NCBI GenBank assembly: GCA_963757125.1
Contig: CAVWQP010000004.1
Coordinates: 1,054,001 to 1,118,000, forward strand
From: CAVVSD01 sp963757125
Lineage (GTDB): Bacteria > Actinomycetota > Thermoleophilia > Solirubrobacterales > Solirubrobacteraceae
Reading direction: 5' to 3'
Length of the DNA: 64,000 nucleotides
A program made the translations under genes and the position numbers. Shown one piece after another: positions 1 to 7,808 of the stretch; positions within the stretch are counted from its first letter, which is position 1, and the number at the start of each line of letters is the position of its first letter. Below the pieces are notes generated by a model. The model was not told the origin of the DNA and did no database searches. It saw nothing but the letters and a program-made list of their open reading frames with translations.

Positions 1-2
1 CG

Positions 3-185
3 CGGTGCAAGTACCACCCGAGCTGCTCGGAGTACGCGATCCAGGCCGTTTCTGAGTTCGGCATACTGCGGGGGCTCGTGCTCGCCGCCTGGCGCCTGCT
101 CCGCTGCAACCCGTTCAGCCACGGCGGCTTCGATCCGGTGCACGCGCAGCGGGTCTTCACCCCACGCACCCCCGCCGCTCACTGA
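3..185 (+). CDS. yidD: YidD, membrane protein insertion efficiency factor (5' end cut off)
   Basis: The first in-frame codons read CKYHPSCSEYA, followed by LVLAAWRLLRCNPFSHGGFDPV, which is the YidD signature (cysteine-rich CxxxPSCSxY and RCNP..GG.DPV). YidD is a small amphipathic inner-face protein that helps YidC insert membrane proteins. The start lies outside the window; rnpA and rpmH would be expected just upstream. The stop is 4 nt before yidC, so the two are almost certainly co-transcribed. Family identification is firm although only the C-terminal 60 residues are present. Confidence 0.93.
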   Translation, partial: RCKYHPSCSEYAIQAVSEFGILRGLVLAAWRLLRCNPFSHGGFDPVHAQRVFTPRTPAAH

Positions 186-189
186 CCCC

Positions 190-1209
190 ATGTTGCCTCT
201 CGCGAACATCTTCCAGCCGCTCATCGACGTCTTCAAGCCGGTGCTCGTGTTCTTCCACGACTCCGTCGGCTTGGGCTGGGGCTGGGCGATCGTGGCGCTG
301 ACCATCTGCGTCCGCGCGCTGCTGCTTCCGCTGGCGATCAAGCAGTACCGGTCGATGAAGTCGCTTCAGGAGATCGCGCCGGAGCTGAAGAAGGTCCAGG
401 AGAAGTACAAGGACGACAAGCAGCGCCAGCAGCAGGAAGTGATGCAGTTCTACAAGGAGAACAAGGTCAACCCCCTGGCCTCCTGCCTGCCGCTCGTCCT
501 GCAGCTGCCGGTCTTCCTGTCGCTCTACTACATGCTCCGCACGGATCTCAAGCACGAGATCTGCGGGATCCCGCTGGACCAGGCCGCCAACATGGTCTGC
601 GAGCAGGTGAAGCCCGGCTCGGGGCAGTTCCTCTTCATCCCGGACCTGACGGACAAGGCGAGCGGCGGCGTGCTCGTCGTGCTGATCGTCCTCTACGTCA
701 GCTCCCAGCTGCTGTCGAGCATCCTGATGCCGGCGACGGTCGACAAGACCCAGCGCATGATCTTCATGGCGCTGCCGTTCATCTTCGTGCCGTTCATCAT
801 CCGGTTCCCCGCGGGCCTCCTCGTCTACTGGATCACGACGAACCTCTGGACCGTGAGCCAGCAGACCGCGCTGCGCAAGATCATGGGCGCGCCGAAGCCG
901 CCGCCGCTGAACCCGGACGGGACGCGACCAGGGCCCTTCGACGAGATCCTCAAGCAGTTCCGCAAGCCACCGGCGGAGCAGCCGTCGAACGGCGGTAAGG
1001 GCGGCGGCAAGAGCGGTGGCGAGAAGCCGGCCCGCAAGCGCCAGCCCGCAGCCGTGAGCTCCGGTTCCGGCGGCAGCTCGTCCGGCAAGAGCTCCGGTGG
1101 GAGCGGCAGTGGGAACGGCGGCAGCAGCGGGGACGCGCGTGAGCCTGGTGCGAAGCCGCCGCCGCCTCCGCGCAAACGCGCGAAGAAGCGATCCGGGAGA
1201 CGCCGCTGA
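190..1209 (+). CDS. yidC: YidC/Oxa1-family membrane protein insertase
   Basis: 339-residue insertase of the Gram-positive short form, without the large periplasmic domain of E. coli YidC. Hydrophobic segments lie near residues 30-50, 96-116, 157-178 and 190-220. The conserved intramembrane arginine is visible as R42 in ICVRALLLPL, the residue that contacts substrates in this family. A charged cytoplasmic loop (residues 55-90) follows TM1. The last 100 residues are a low-complexity Ser/Gly/Pro/Lys tail ending in a basic cluster, typical of ribosome-binding YidC tails in actinobacteria. It inserts Sec-dependent and independent proteins into the membrane. The stop overlaps the jag start (TGATG). 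Confidence 0.95.
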   Translation: MLPLANIFQPLIDVFKPVLVFFHDSVGLGWGWAIVALTICVRALLLPLAIKQYRSMKSLQEIAPELKKVQEKYKDDKQRQQQEVMQFYKENKVNPLASCLPLVLQLPVFLSLYYMLRTDLKHEICGIPLDQAANMVCEQVKPGSGQFLFIPDLTDKASGGVLVVLIVLYVSSQLLSSILMPATVDKTQRMIFMALPFIFVPFIIRFPAGLLVYWITTNLWTVSQQTALRKIMGAPKPPPLNPDGTRPGPFDEILKQFRKPPAEQPSNGGKGGGKSGGEKPARKRQPAAVSSGSGGSSSGKSSGGSGSGNGGSSGDAREPGAKPPPPPRKRAKKRSGRRR

Positions 1210-1667
1210 TGGGCACGATGGAGGCCGTCGCGGCCGTCCACGACCTGCTCGAGCGCGTCGTCGAGGGCCTGGGCCTGCCGGGTCCCGTCGAGGTCCGGAT
1301 CGAGGACGAGACCATGTACGGCGTCGTCCACGGCGAGGACCTCGGGCTGTTCATCGGCCGGCACGGCGCGACGATCGACGCCGTGCAGCACCTGGCGCAC
1401 CGGCTCGTCCTGCGCAACGAGACCGAGCTGCGGGTCGTCGTCGACGCGGAGGGCTATCGCGACCGGCGCCGCGCGGTGCTCGAGCAGCAGGCGGATCGCG
1501 CCGCCGACGAGGCGGTCGAGTTCAAGCGCGCCGTCGCGCTCGACGCCATGACCGCGACGGAGCGCAAGCTCGTGCACGAGTATCTGCGCGACGTCGACGG
1601 CATCGAGACCTACAGCGAGGGGCAGGAGCCGGATCGCCATCTCGTGGTCGCCCCCACGTCGTCGTAG
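1209..1667 (+). CDS. jag: Jag/KhpB-type RNA-binding protein (KH + R3H)
   Basis: 152 residues. A KH-like RNA-binding fold has its conserved loop at GLFIGRHGATIDA (residues 46-58), where the usual GKxG is RHG. It is followed by an R3H domain around residues 112-128, with the arginine-histidine spacing in TERKLVHEYL. The N-terminal Jag_N domain of Firmicute proteins is absent, as is common in actinobacteria. Jag/KhpB (EloR) binds RNA and affects cell elongation and division. The ATG overlaps the yidC stop. Immediately downstream lies the first parS site. Confidence 0.93.
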   Translation: MGTMEAVAAVHDLLERVVEGLGLPGPVEVRIEDETMYGVVHGEDLGLFIGRHGATIDAVQHLAHRLVLRNETELRVVVDAEGYRDRRRAVLEQQADRAADEAVEFKRAVALDAMTATERKLVHEYLRDVDGIETYSEGQEPDRHLVVAPTSS

Positions 1668-1670
1668 TCC

Positions 1671-1684
1671 GTTTCACGTGAAAC
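1671..1684. other. parS site 1 (ParB binding)
   Basis: Perfect palindrome GTTTCACGTGAAAC, matching the nearly universal chromosomal parS consensus TGTTTCACGTGAAACA with one changed flank base. It lies in the short gap between jag and rsmG, 0.75 kb upstream of parA. ParB (3201-4085) should load here. Confidence 0.95.
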
Positions 1685-1687
1685 ACC

Positions 1688-2395
1688 ATGGCTGATGCGT
1701 TTCACGTGAAACGCCTCGCCGAGCTCGTCGCCGATTACGGGATCACGCCCCGAGGTCGGCACGCTCTGGCGACGCTGCTGGATCTGCTCGCGTCCGACCC
1801 GAACGCGCCGACGACGGTCGCCGAACCCGACCGCGCGGTGGACGTCCACCTGGCGGACTCGCTCGTCGCATTGGATCTCGACGCCGTCCGCCAAGCCACG
1901 GTGCTCGCCGACCTCGGCGCCGGGGCGGGTGTCCCCGGGCTGCCGCTCGCCGCTGCGCTGCCCGACGCCCGGGTGCTGCTCGTCGAGAGTGTCGGGCGCA
2001 AGGGGGCGTTCATGGAGCGCTGCGTCGCGGCCATGGGCCTCGACAATGCAGAGGTGGTCACGGCGCGCGCGGAGGACTGGCCAGACGGCATCGGGGCGTG
2101 CGACGTCGTCACAGCGCGAGCGCTCGCTCCGCTGAACGTCCTGCTGGAGTACGCGGCGCCGCTGCTGCGCGACGGTGGCGTGCTGGTCGCCTGGAAGGGC
2201 CATCGCGACGACGAGGAGGAGCGCGACGGCCACGCGGCTGCGGCTCGGCTCGGCATGCTTGTCGAGGAAGTCCGCGAGGTCGCTCCGTTCGCGGGGGCCC
2301 AGGCGCGACATCTCGTGGTCGCGCGCAAGATCGCCCCCACGCCGGCCGGATTCCCGCGCCGCCCCGGCATGGCGCGCAAGCGCCCCCTGCACTGA
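1688..2395 (+). CDS. rsmG: RsmG (GidB), 16S rRNA m7G527 methyltransferase
   Basis: 235 residues. The SAM-binding motif I is VLADLGAGAGVPGLPLA (about residues 72-88), followed by VLLVESVGRKGAFMERC, where RsmG proteins place the acidic residue and the KxxFL-like segment. It methylates N7 of G527 in 16S rRNA using SAM, and loss is linked to low-level streptomycin resistance in many bacteria. The N-terminus AFHVKR is encoded by the second parS site, a feature seen in many rsmG genes. The ATG has no strong Shine-Dalgarno; parS1 occupies the leader. The order jag-rsmG-parA-parB is canonical. Confidence 0.96.
   Translation: MADAFHVKRLAELVADYGITPRGRHALATLLDLLASDPNAPTTVAEPDRAVDVHLADSLVALDLDAVRQATVLADLGAGAGVPGLPLAAALPDARVLLVESVGRKGAFMERCVAAMGLDNAEVVTARAEDWPDGIGACDVVTARALAPLNVLLEYAAPLLRDGGVLVAWKGHRDDEEERDGHAAAARLGMLVEEVREVAPFAGAQARHLVVARKIAPTPAGFPRRPGMARKRPLH
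1699..1712. other. parS site 2, inside rsmG codons 4-9
   Basis: Second perfect GTTTCACGTGAAAC palindrome, centre 28 bp from parS1. It encodes residues A-F-H-V-K-R of RsmG, so the site is constrained both as protein and as centromere. Confidence 0.95.
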
Positions 2396-2430
2396 CCCCC
2401 GAACTACCCGTCGACGACCGTTCGGGCCGG

Positions 2431-2436
2431 TACCCT
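2431..2436 (+). promoter_or_regulatory. Putative -10 element of parA
   Basis: TACCCT, 9 nt before the parA GTG, with no Shine-Dalgarno between them. It fits the TAnnnT pattern seen before many starts in this window and implies a near-leaderless parAB transcript. Confidence 0.5.
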
Positions 2437-2445
2437 CGATCGACC

Positions 2446-3204
2446 GTGGGCACCGTCTTCGCGATCGTCAACCAGAAGGGCGGGGTCGGCAAGACCACCA
2501 CCGCCGTCAACGTCGCCGCCTGCATCGCGGAGGCCGGCTGGAGCACCCTGCTCGCCGACGTGGACCCCCAGGCGAACGCGACGCTGGGCCTCGGGTTGCC
2601 GAAGGACCTCGATCCGGGCATCTACGAGGTGCTCTCCGGCACCGCGCAGGCCTCCGACGCCGTCTATCCGACGTCGATCGACCGCCTGTCCCTGCTCCCG
2701 GCGAGCCCCGACCTCGCGGGCGCGAACGTCGAGCTCCCGCGCCAGCCCGGCTCCGAGCGGCGTCTGCGTGACGCGCTCGAGACCGTGCGCGACGACTTCG
2801 CCTACGTGCTCCTGGACTGCCCGCCGTCGCTCGGCCCGCTGACGGTCAACGCGCTCGTCGCGGCCGACCGGGTCATCGTGCCCGTGCAGACCGAGTACTT
2901 CGCGCTCGAGGGGCTCGCCGGCCTGCTCGACACGCTGTCGCTCGTCCAGCGCGAGCTCAACCCGCGCCTCACCGTCGCAGGCATGCTGCTGACCATGCAC
3001 GACGGGCGCACGCGGCTCGCCCGCGACGTCGAGCGCGAGGTCCGCACGCACTTCCCGCAGCTCGTGTTCGACACGGTCATCCCGCGCAACGTGCGCATCG
3101 GCGAGGCGCCCAGCTACGGGCGGCCGGTGATCCACCACGATCCGCACTGCTCCGGCTCGGACGCGTACTTCGAGCTGGCCAAGGAAGTCGCCGCGCTGCG
3201 ATGA
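2446..3204 (+). CDS. parA: ParA (Soj) chromosome partitioning ATPase
   Basis: 252 residues from the GTG; the open frame extends further upstream, but homology begins at MGTVFAIVNQKGGVGKTTTA. The deviant Walker A is KGGVGKTT (residues 11-18), the A' box is LLADVDPQANAT (35-46) and the Walker B is YVLLDCPPSLG. ParA binds DNA non-specifically in the ATP state and moves ParB-parS complexes during segregation. The short N-terminus, without a helix-turn-helix, marks it as a chromosomal Soj type. Its stop overlaps the parB start by 4 nt, so translation is coupled. Confidence 0.96.
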   Translation: MGTVFAIVNQKGGVGKTTTAVNVAACIAEAGWSTLLADVDPQANATLGLGLPKDLDPGIYEVLSGTAQASDAVYPTSIDRLSLLPASPDLAGANVELPRQPGSERRLRDALETVRDDFAYVLLDCPPSLGPLTVNALVAADRVIVPVQTEYFALEGLAGLLDTLSLVQRELNPRLTVAGMLLTMHDGRTRLARDVEREVRTHFPQLVFDTVIPRNVRIGEAPSYGRPVIHHDPHCSGSDAYFELAKEVAALR

Positions 3205-4085
3205 GCGCAGGACCGCGAGGCATGGGGAGGGGGCTGGCGGCGATCCTCGCCGTCACCGACGAGCCCGCCACCGAGGACGGCGATCTCCGGCACATCCCGC
3301 TGGACCTCATCGCGCCCAACCCGCGCCAGCCGCGGCGCTCCTTCGACCAGTCGTCGCTGCAGTCGCTCGCCGACTCCGTGCGCGAGCGCGGGATCGTCCA
3401 GCCGGTGCTCGTGCGGCCGGTCGCGGGCGGGACCTACGAGCTCGTGGCCGGCGAGCGTCGTTGGCGCGCGGCGCAGATCGCCGGCATGGAGTCCGTCCCG
3501 GCGCTCGTGCGCCCGCGGGACGACAGCGCGGCGCTCGAGGTCGCGCTCATCGAGAACATGGCCCGGGAGGACCTGAACCCGGTCGAGGAGGCCCGCGCCT
3601 GCGCGGCGCTCGTCGAGGAGCTCGGGCTGACGCGCGAGGACGTCGGCCGGCGCGTGGGCCGCAGCCGCGTCGCCGTCTCCAATCTCATGCGCCTGCTCGA
3701 CCTGCCCGAGGACACGCTCGGGCTGCTGGAGGCCGGGGAGCTCACGGAGGGCCACGGGCGTGCGCTGCTGCTCGCCGAGGATCACGGCGACCGGCGGACG
3801 CTGGGGCGCGAGGCGGCACGCGAGGGCTGGACCGTGCGCGTGACCGAGGCGAAGGCGCGCGAGGCCAACGCGCCCGGCGAGATCCGCGCGTCGCGGCGGA
3901 AGGGCGGGGTGCATCCCGACCAGGCCGCGGCCGCGACCGAGGTCGGCGAGGCGCTCGGGCGCGCCCTCGGCGTCGAGGTCCGGGTGCGGCCGACGTCCGC
4001 CGGCGGCTACCGCGCGGAGCTGACGTTCGACGACGCCGAGCAGGCGCACGAACTCGCTGCGCGGCTGGCCGGAGAGGGCGGCTGA
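3201..4085 (+). CDS. parB: ParB (Spo0J) centromere-binding CTPase
   Basis: 294 residues. The N-terminal ParA-interacting stretch GMGRGLAAIL is followed by the CTP-binding ParB/Srx fold with AGERRWRAAQIAG (box I) and LIENMAREDLNPVEEA (box II). A helix-turn-helix follows (LTREDVGRRVGRSRVAVSNLMRLL), then a C-terminal dimerisation part. It binds the two parS sites 1.5 kb upstream, slides along DNA as a CTP clamp and recruits SMC. It starts at ATG overlapping the parA TGA. Confidence 0.96.
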   Translation: MSAGPRGMGRGLAAILAVTDEPATEDGDLRHIPLDLIAPNPRQPRRSFDQSSLQSLADSVRERGIVQPVLVRPVAGGTYELVAGERRWRAAQIAGMESVPALVRPRDDSAALEVALIENMAREDLNPVEEARACAALVEELGLTREDVGRRVGRSRVAVSNLMRLLDLPEDTLGLLEAGELTEGHGRALLLAEDHGDRRTLGREAAREGWTVRVTEAKAREANAPGEIRASRRKGGVHPDQAAAATEVGEALGRALGVEVRVRPTSAGGYRAELTFDDAEQAHELAARLAGEGG

Positions 4086-4120
4086 CCCGGGTCCTCGCGC
4101 TCGCTATCCTCCTGTCCCCC

Positions 4121-4194
<74 letters not shown>

Positions 4195-4198
4195 CTCG

Positions 4199-4223
4199 AA
4201 GGCCCCGCCGCTGCGGGGCCTTT
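4199..4223 (+). terminator. Intrinsic terminator after tRNA-Ile
   Basis: An 8-bp GGCCCCGC / GCGGGGCC stem, extended by AA/TT pairs, with loop CGCT and a short T run (TTT). It lies 5 nt after the tRNA 3' end. Confidence 0.85.
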
Positions 4224-4317
4224 GTCGTTCCCGGGTTGAACTTCACCCCTTCCGGAGGATGCTGTCGAATGGGTGCTGGAGCAGCATCGCGTGCGACCCC
4301 CGCGGGAGATGATGCTC

Positions 4318-4683
4318 ATGCTGCGCCAGATGACGGACATGCCGGCCGGAACCATCGGGTTCGAGGCGGTCGGCGAGGTCGAGGACGACGACTGGGAGGA
4401 CGCCGTCGAGCCGGTGCTCCGCCGCGAGATCGCGGACGGGCGCAAGGTGCGCCTTCTCTACCTGCTCGGACCGGAGTCGCGCGACGTCGACGGCGATGCG
4501 ATGCAGGCCGACACCGGGTTCCGCGCCCGGCACGCGTCGTCGTTCGACCGCGTCGCGGTCGTGAGCGACGAGGACTGGATGCGTCCGGCGCTGCGCGCGC
4601 TGTCCTTCATGGTTCCCGGGAAGGCGAAGGGCTTCCGCGTCCGGGAGCTGGCCGATGCCAAGACCTGGCTCGCCGCCGAGTAG
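4318..4683 (+). CDS. SpoIIAA-like / STAS-fold protein
   Basis: About 121 residues from the ATG that follows GGGAG at a 9-nt spacing. ATGs at 4309 and 4312 and a GTG at 4273 are alternatives. The pattern fits the SpoIIAA-like (DUF3478) family of single-domain STAS proteins: an early short strand (GTIGFEAVGEVEDDDWED), a central YLLGPES strand, a conserved aspartate-rich helix, and a late VAVVSDEDWMRPALRAL. These proteins are often annotated as stress or lipid-binding proteins of unknown role. A short gap separates it from the MFS gene, so a shared transcript is possible. Confidence 0.75.
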   Translation: MLRQMTDMPAGTIGFEAVGEVEDDDWEDAVEPVLRREIADGRKVRLLYLLGPESRDVDGDAMQADTGFRARHASSFDRVAVVSDEDWMRPALRALSFMVPGKAKGFRVRELADAKTWLAAE

Positions 4684-4698
4684 GACAGGAGCGGCGTG

Positions 4699-6282
4699 AT
4701 GAGCCCCGCGGAGCCGGGGTTCGAGGCGGGAGGACAGCGGCTCGCGATCCTCCTGGCCATGGCGATGTTCGTGCTCGTCGTCGACACGTCGCTCATGAAC
4801 GTGTCGATCGCGAGCGTCGTCGAGGACCTCGACACGACCGTGAGCGGCGTCCAGAGCGCGATCGCGCTCGAGGCGCTGGTGTCCGCCGCGTTCATCCTCA
4901 TCGGGAGCAAGGTCGGCGACCTCATCGGTCGCAAGCGCGCCTTCGTCCTCGGCCTGCTCGGCTACGCGACCGGCGCGCTGGCGATGGCGTTCTCGCAGGG
5001 TCTCACCGCGATCATCGTCTTCTGGGCGATCATCGGCGGACTGGGCGCGTCGCTGCTGCTCCCCGCGATGCAGTCGCTGATCCACGGCAACTTCCAGGGA
5101 GCGGCGCAGAAGAAGGCGTACGCGCTGGTCGGCGCCGCCGCGGCGATCGCCGCCGCGGTCGGGCCGCTCGTCGGCGGCTTCCTCACGACCTTCCTGTCGT
5201 GGCGCGTCGGCTTCCTGCTGGAGGTCGTCGTCATCGCCGTCGTGCTCAGCGGCCTCGGGCTGATCCGCGACGTGCCCTACACGGGCCCCCGCGGCGTCGA
5301 CGTCGTCGGCGCGGTCCTGTCGGCGCTCGGCATGGGCGGCGTCGTGATCGGCATCCTCGTCTGGCAGGAGGGTGGCGAGTTCGTCGGCCTCCTCATCGCG
5401 GTCGGCCTCGTGGCGCTCGGATCGCTCGCCCGCTGGCTGATCCGGCGCAAGCGCGAGGCGAAGCCGACGCTGCTCGATCCCGAGCTGTTCCGGCACGACG
5501 CGTTCCGGTTGGGCGTCTCGTCGCAGCTGCTGCAGAACGCCGCGCTCGGCGGAGCCATGATCGCGCTGCCGATCTACCTGCAGATGGTCCTCGAGTACAA
5601 CGCCCTGCAGACCGGCCTGACCCTCGCACCCCTGTCGCTGACGATGTTCGCGACGGCGCTCATCGCGGGCAAGCGCGCGGCCGGGCGACGGCCGGCGGCG
5701 ATCATCCGCGCCGGGTCCGGGCTGCTGACCGTCGGCATGCTCCTCCTCCTCCCGATCGTCCCCAGGGCCGACTCCGGGTGGGCGCTCGTGATCCCGCTGA
5801 TGATCGCCGGCGCGGGGCTCGGCATGCTGGTGTCCCAGCTCAACAACTACACGCTGTCGCCGATCTCCGACGAGCGCGTGAGCGAGGCCGCAGGCGTGAA
5901 CTCGGCCGCCGGCTCCTTCGGGCTGTCGTTCGGTCTCGCGTTCGCCGGCGCGATCATGCTCGCGACGCTGTCGATCGCGTTCACCCAGGAGGCGCAGGAC
6001 AGCAAGGTGCTGGCGCCCGCCGAGCAGGAGCAGGTCGCCCAGGCGCTGGAGGACGACGCCGAGGTCATGAGCAACACGAAGCTCGAGGAGCAGCTGGTCG
6101 GGCAGCCGCCCGAGATCAAGGCGGAGATCGTCCGGATCAACACGGACGTGCGGCCGCTCGCCCTCCAGGTCGCGCTCGTCGTCCCGATCCTCGCGGGCCT
6201 TCTCGGGCTGCTCAACGGGTTCCGCATGATGCGGCGACCCGACCCGACGCCCTCGGCCGCGGCGGACATGGCGCTCGCGTGA
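4699..6282 (+). CDS. MFS drug/proton antiporter, DHA2 (14-TM) type
   Basis: About 527 residues, read from the ATG with AGGAG 7 nt upstream (a GTG at 4696 is the alternative). It has the size of the 14-helix DHA2 exporters. Visible motifs are VLVVDTSLMNVSIASVV in TM1 (motif D1-like) and GSKVGDLIGRKRAF after TM2 (motif A). A GAAAAIAAAVGPLVGGFLTT stretch in TM5 matches motif C of drug antiporters. An insertion near residues 425-465 is charged and probably lies in a loop. It likely exports a drug or hydrophobic compound; the substrate cannot be read from sequence. No regulator gene is adjacent. Confidence 0.85.
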   Translation: MSPAEPGFEAGGQRLAILLAMAMFVLVVDTSLMNVSIASVVEDLDTTVSGVQSAIALEALVSAAFILIGSKVGDLIGRKRAFVLGLLGYATGALAMAFSQGLTAIIVFWAIIGGLGASLLLPAMQSLIHGNFQGAAQKKAYALVGAAAAIAAAVGPLVGGFLTTFLSWRVGFLLEVVVIAVVLSGLGLIRDVPYTGPRGVDVVGAVLSALGMGGVVIGILVWQEGGEFVGLLIAVGLVALGSLARWLIRRKREAKPTLLDPELFRHDAFRLGVSSQLLQNAALGGAMIALPIYLQMVLEYNALQTGLTLAPLSLTMFATALIAGKRAAGRRPAAIIRAGSGLLTVGMLLLLPIVPRADSGWALVIPLMIAGAGLGMLVSQLNNYTLSPISDERVSEAAGVNSAAGSFGLSFGLAFAGAIMLATLSIAFTQEAQDSKVLAPAEQEQVAQALEDDAEVMSNTKLEEQLVGQPPEIKAEIVRINTDVRPLALQVALVVPILAGLLGLLNGFRMMRRPDPTPSAAADMALA

Positions 6283-6399
6283 CCCGCATCCCCCGTGGCG
6301 GGTTGTCCGCACCGTCGGAGACAGGGCGCCTCCACGCACGCCGGGCCTCCCGACGGGCACGCTGTGTGCACCCCCCGACACCGTGCCACCGGAGCCTCA

Positions 6400-6711
6400 A
6401 TGAGCGCCTTCTCGTCCCCCATCGTCCGACCCGCCACCGACCGTGACGCGGTCGCCCTCGCTCGTCTCGCGGAGCTCGACTCCGCCGCGCCCCTGATCGG
6501 TGACGTGCTGCTGGCCGAGGAGCGGGGCGTCACCGTCGCCGCCACCTCGCTGGCCGACGGCCGCGTGATCGCCGACCCCTTCCGGCTCACCGGCCCCGCC
6601 CGCGCCGCGCTCCATGCCCGCGCCCGTGCGCTCGGAGCCGTCGCCCCGGCTGCCTCCCTGCGCGCGCGCCTCCAGGGGCTGTTCCGCCCGTTCCGCCTCG
6701 TCGCCGCCTGA
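6400..6711 (+). CDS. Small GNAT-like N-terminal-domain protein
   Basis: 103 residues, ATG with GGAG 5 nt upstream. The N-terminus (SPIVRPATDRDAVALARLAELDSA) resembles the first strand and helix of GNAT acetyltransferases. It continues as VLLAEERGVTVAATSLADGRVIADPF, the beta2-beta3 pair that GNAT proteins show before the acetyl-CoA site. No R/Q-x-x-G-x-G/A acetyl-CoA loop follows; instead there is an Arg/Ala/Leu-rich tail. It is therefore a half-domain protein, perhaps regulatory or dimerising, and an enzymatic activity cannot be assigned. High third-position GC supports it as a real gene. Confidence 0.7.
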   Translation: MSAFSSPIVRPATDRDAVALARLAELDSAAPLIGDVLLAEERGVTVAATSLADGRVIADPFRLTGPARAALHARARALGAVAPAASLRARLQGLFRPFRLVAA

Positions 6712-6751
6712 CGTCGGCGTCCTGGAGCCCGCGTACCGTGGGGCGGCCGCC

Positions 6752-7808
6752 ATGGCCGCCCCAACGCTCGCCGATCCGCTGCAGGACCGCCTCGCCCGCT
6801 ATCCGCGGATGCGGTTCATGGGCTCCAAGCACCGCCTCGCGCCGCGCCTGGCCGACGTGTTCGCGACGCTCCCGCCCGGGCCGGCGGTGGACGCGTTCTC
6901 GGGCAGCGGCGTCGTCGCGTACACGCTGAAGGCGACCGGCCGACGGGTGCTGGCCAACGACCATCTCGCCTTCGCGGCCGCGTTCACGCAGGCGATGGTC
7001 GCCAACGACGACGTCCTGCTGACGCCGGCCGACGTCGACCTGCTGTGCTCGCCGAACCGCGACGGGCGCGACTTCATCCAGCGCACGTTCGACGGCCTGT
7101 ACTTCCCCGCCGCCGACCACGCGTTCCTCGACGCCGCGTGGTCGCACCTGGACGACATGGACGCCACGCGGCGCGCGCTGGCGATCACGCGCGCTCTGCC
7201 TCGCCGCCGCGCGCAAGCAGCCCCGCGGCGTCTTCACGATCACGACGCTGCGCTACGACGACGGGCGTCGCCAGCTGCGGATGAGCCTCCGTGAGCTGTT
7301 CCGCGAGGCGGTGGGCGACGTCAACGCGGCGGTGTTCGCGGGCCTCGGCGAGCCGAGCGCGAGCGTCTGCGGCGAGGTGTTCGACCTCGATCCCGCCGGC
7401 GTGGCCGTCGCGTACCTCGACCCGCCCTACGCGCCGCCCCGCGACGACACGTGCTACATCAAGCGCTACCACTTCCTCGAGGGGCTCGCGACGTACTGGC
7501 GCGGTCAGGAGATCATGTGGGGGACGCGGTCGCGCAAGCTCGTCAAGCGCCACACGCCGTTCGCCTCCAAGAAGACGGTGCGCGACGCGCTCGACCGCAC
7601 GTTCGAGCACTTCCGCGAGGCCTCCGTGGTGGTCTCCTACGGGTCCAACGCGGCGCTCGGCGTCGAGGAGCTCGAGTCGCTCATGCGCCGTCACACACCG
7701 GCGGTGGAGCGGATCGAGATCCCGCACACGTACGCGTTCGGCACGCACGGGACTGCCCGTCGGCGCGCGGCGACGGAGTACGTCCTCATCGGTTCGGGGC
7801 CGAAGTGA
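6752..7808 (+). CDS. D12-class DNA N6-adenine methyltransferase (frameshifted near 7190)
   Basis: Two frames together encode one methylase of about 350 residues. The first frame gives the SAM site FMGSKHRL (motif X) and VDAFSGSGVVAYTLK (motif I). The second gives the catalytic AYLDPPYAPP (motif IV, DPPY) and a C-terminal TEYVLIGS. The change happens at ALAIT | ALCLAARKQPRG and needs one extra base removed near 7190. No restriction nuclease gene is next to it, so it looks like an orphan (regulatory) or phage-type methylase. The break could be a sequencing error or a real lesion. The stop overlaps the next start (GTGA). Confidence 0.85.

Noticed and set aside
4259..4312. A 17-codon leader peptide with GGAGG before the SpoIIAA-like gene
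   Set aside because: The GGAGG touches the ATG without spacing, and there is no attenuator-like pairing after it.
4243..6381. A 712-residue open frame opposite the MFS gene
   Set aside because: It is low-complexity, His/Asp/Arg-rich antisense sequence caused by high GC; the plus-strand MFS has family motifs.
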